Assembly: GCA_021801615.1 (NCBI GenBank)
Contig: JAJYXS010000199.1
Location: forward strand, 1-6,502
Direction of reading: 5' to 3'
DNA from: Actinomycetes bacterium
Lineage (GTDB): Bacteria; Actinomycetota; Acidimicrobiia; Acidimicrobiales; RAAP-2
DNA: 6,502 bases
In this document: positions 6,373 to 6,502 of the stretch, in pieces
Numbering within the stretch: position 1 is the stretch's first letter
Layout: the number at the start of each line of letters is the position of its first letter
The notes under the pieces: generated by a model
The model's database searches: none
What the model was told of the DNA's origin: nothing
The model's input: the letters and a program-made list of their open reading frames with translations, nothing else
Translations under genes and position numbers: made by a program

Positions 6373-6389
6373 ACTGCTGAAAACCATGC
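6373..6389. repeat. Right end: 11-bp inverted repeat plus 6-bp core CCATGC
   Basis: ACTGCTGAAAA (6373-6383) is the exact reverse complement of 1452-1462, and CCATGC (6384-6389) is the direct copy of 1446-1451. Outside lies the target DNA, whose minus strand encodes V-V-R-D-R-M of the interrupted transposase. This is the tnpA-proximal end of the element. Confidence 0.82.
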
Positions 6390-6411
6390 GGTCGCGCACA
6401 ACTCGACTTTC
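6384..6411 (-). pseudogene. ISKra4-family transposase fragment (right side of insertion)
   Basis: On the minus strand 6411-6385 reads E-S-R-V-V-R-D-R-M, immediately followed by the element. V-V-R-D-R-M is the part of the conserved ISKra4 (L/V)V(K/R)DRM motif that is missing from the 1285-1451 fragment, and the frames agree across the 6-bp core. A TGA at 6414-6412 and loss of resemblance upstream show that this copy had also lost its 5' part, so the target was already a relic or was truncated later. Confidence 0.65.
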
Positions 6412-6415
6412 TCAC

Positions 6416-6502
6416 CTACGCCGCGACGTCCTCCCAGGCCAGGCGGATGACGCCGATTTCTTGTGGCGTGAGCAGCACGGGGTCTGCCGGTCGAAATTGC
6501 GC
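6416..6502 (-). CDS. Partial hypothetical reading frame, 28-codon C-terminal tail
   Basis: An open frame enters from beyond the window end and stops at the TAG 6418-6416. It encodes a tail containing RPADPVLLTPQEIGVIRLAW and ending EDVAA. The composition (a predicted helix, LTPQEIGVIRLAWEDVAA) looks protein-like, but I do not recognise a family and the piece is too short to call. It ends just before the ISKra4-like codons, so it could be an intact neighbour's C-terminus or a fragment fused to the relic. An open frame of 28 codons can arise by chance in DNA this rich in GC. Confidence 0.35.
   Translation of the reverse strand, partial: AQFRPADPVLLTPQEIGVIRLAWEDVAA

Larger units (their letters stand above)
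1446..6389 (-). mobile_element. Tn554-like tyrosine-recombinase element (tnpA-tnpB-tnpC-orf4), precise ends
   Basis: The element contains four overlapping minus-strand genes and no other cargo. The boundaries were found by comparing the two flanks: both carry the hexamer CCATGC (1446-1451, 6384-6389), and directly inside each is an 11-bp perfect inverted repeat. One unit is 4,938 bp (for example 1446-6383 or 1452-6389). Joining the flanks across the hexamer restores an uninterrupted ISKra4-transposase reading frame through the DRM-ERSGMRW motif. Tn554-class elements (tnpA, tnpB, tnpC; site-specific; a 6-bp core between recombining sites) fit the gene content and the core length. Tn554 itself is described as lacking terminal inverted repeats, so the 11-bp repeats are a difference. 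They may be the inner recombinase-binding arms. RIT elements (three tyrosine recombinases in a row) are an alternative, but here the third gene is not a recombinase. Confidence 0.85.

Noticed and set aside
5406..6380. Plus-strand open frame of 324 codons opposite tnpA
   Set aside because: Antisense shadow of a recombinase with a full catalytic set; no domain is recognisable.
1446..6389. RIT (recombinase-in-trio) element
   Set aside because: Only two tyrosine recombinases are present; the third gene is an HTH/coiled-coil protein without catalytic residues, as in Tn554-type modules.
5833..6399. Minus-strand frame of 188 codons beginning R-D-R-M
   Set aside because: Its first codons are the ISKra4 relic and the rest is an out-of-frame reading through the element end and tnpA.

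Overview
The window is visibly GC-rich, uses GTG starts, and carries a sugar-type ABC permease plus a Tn554-type recombinase operon with a DUF6262-like third protein. This combination is typical of a high-GC actinobacterium. The phylum is an inference; nothing here fixes the genus.

Layout. (1) Positions 2-1039, plus strand: a nearly complete or complete RbsC-type ABC transporter permease. (2) About 1080-1450: a graveyard of gene fragments. It holds a short internal piece of an acetamidase/formamidase gene on the plus strand, then the C-terminal 54 codons of an ISKra4-family transposase on the minus strand. (3) About 1446-6389: a mobile element of the Tn554 / tyrosine-recombinase type. It holds four minus-strand genes, each overlapping the next: tnpA (394 aa), tnpB (850 aa, with Cys-rich modules), tnpC (210 aa, HTH plus coiled coil) and a 134-aa HTH-like protein, here called orf4. 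(4) 6390-6502: the other side of the insertion site, with a few more codons of the ISKra4 transposase and the 28-codon tail of an unidentified reading frame.

The main result is that the ends of the element can be placed to the base. A 6-bp direct repeat, CCATGC, lies at 1446-1451 and 6384-6389. Directly inside each copy is a perfect 11-bp inverted repeat, TTTTCAGCAGT (1452-1462, and its complement at 6373-6383). Removing one unit of 4,938 bp rejoins the flanks so that the minus strand reads V-V-R-D-R-M-E-R-S-G-M-R-W-S, the conserved C-terminal motif region of ISKra4-family transposases, in one frame. The element therefore inserted into a transposase gene with a 6-bp core. No resistance or metabolic cargo is present: the element is essentially its own recombination operon plus orf4.

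How the genes may work together: TnpA and TnpB are two different tyrosine recombinases expected to act jointly on the ends. TnpC is a probable DNA-binding accessory protein. orf4 is translationally coupled behind them and may be a further accessory or regulatory protein; its function is unknown.
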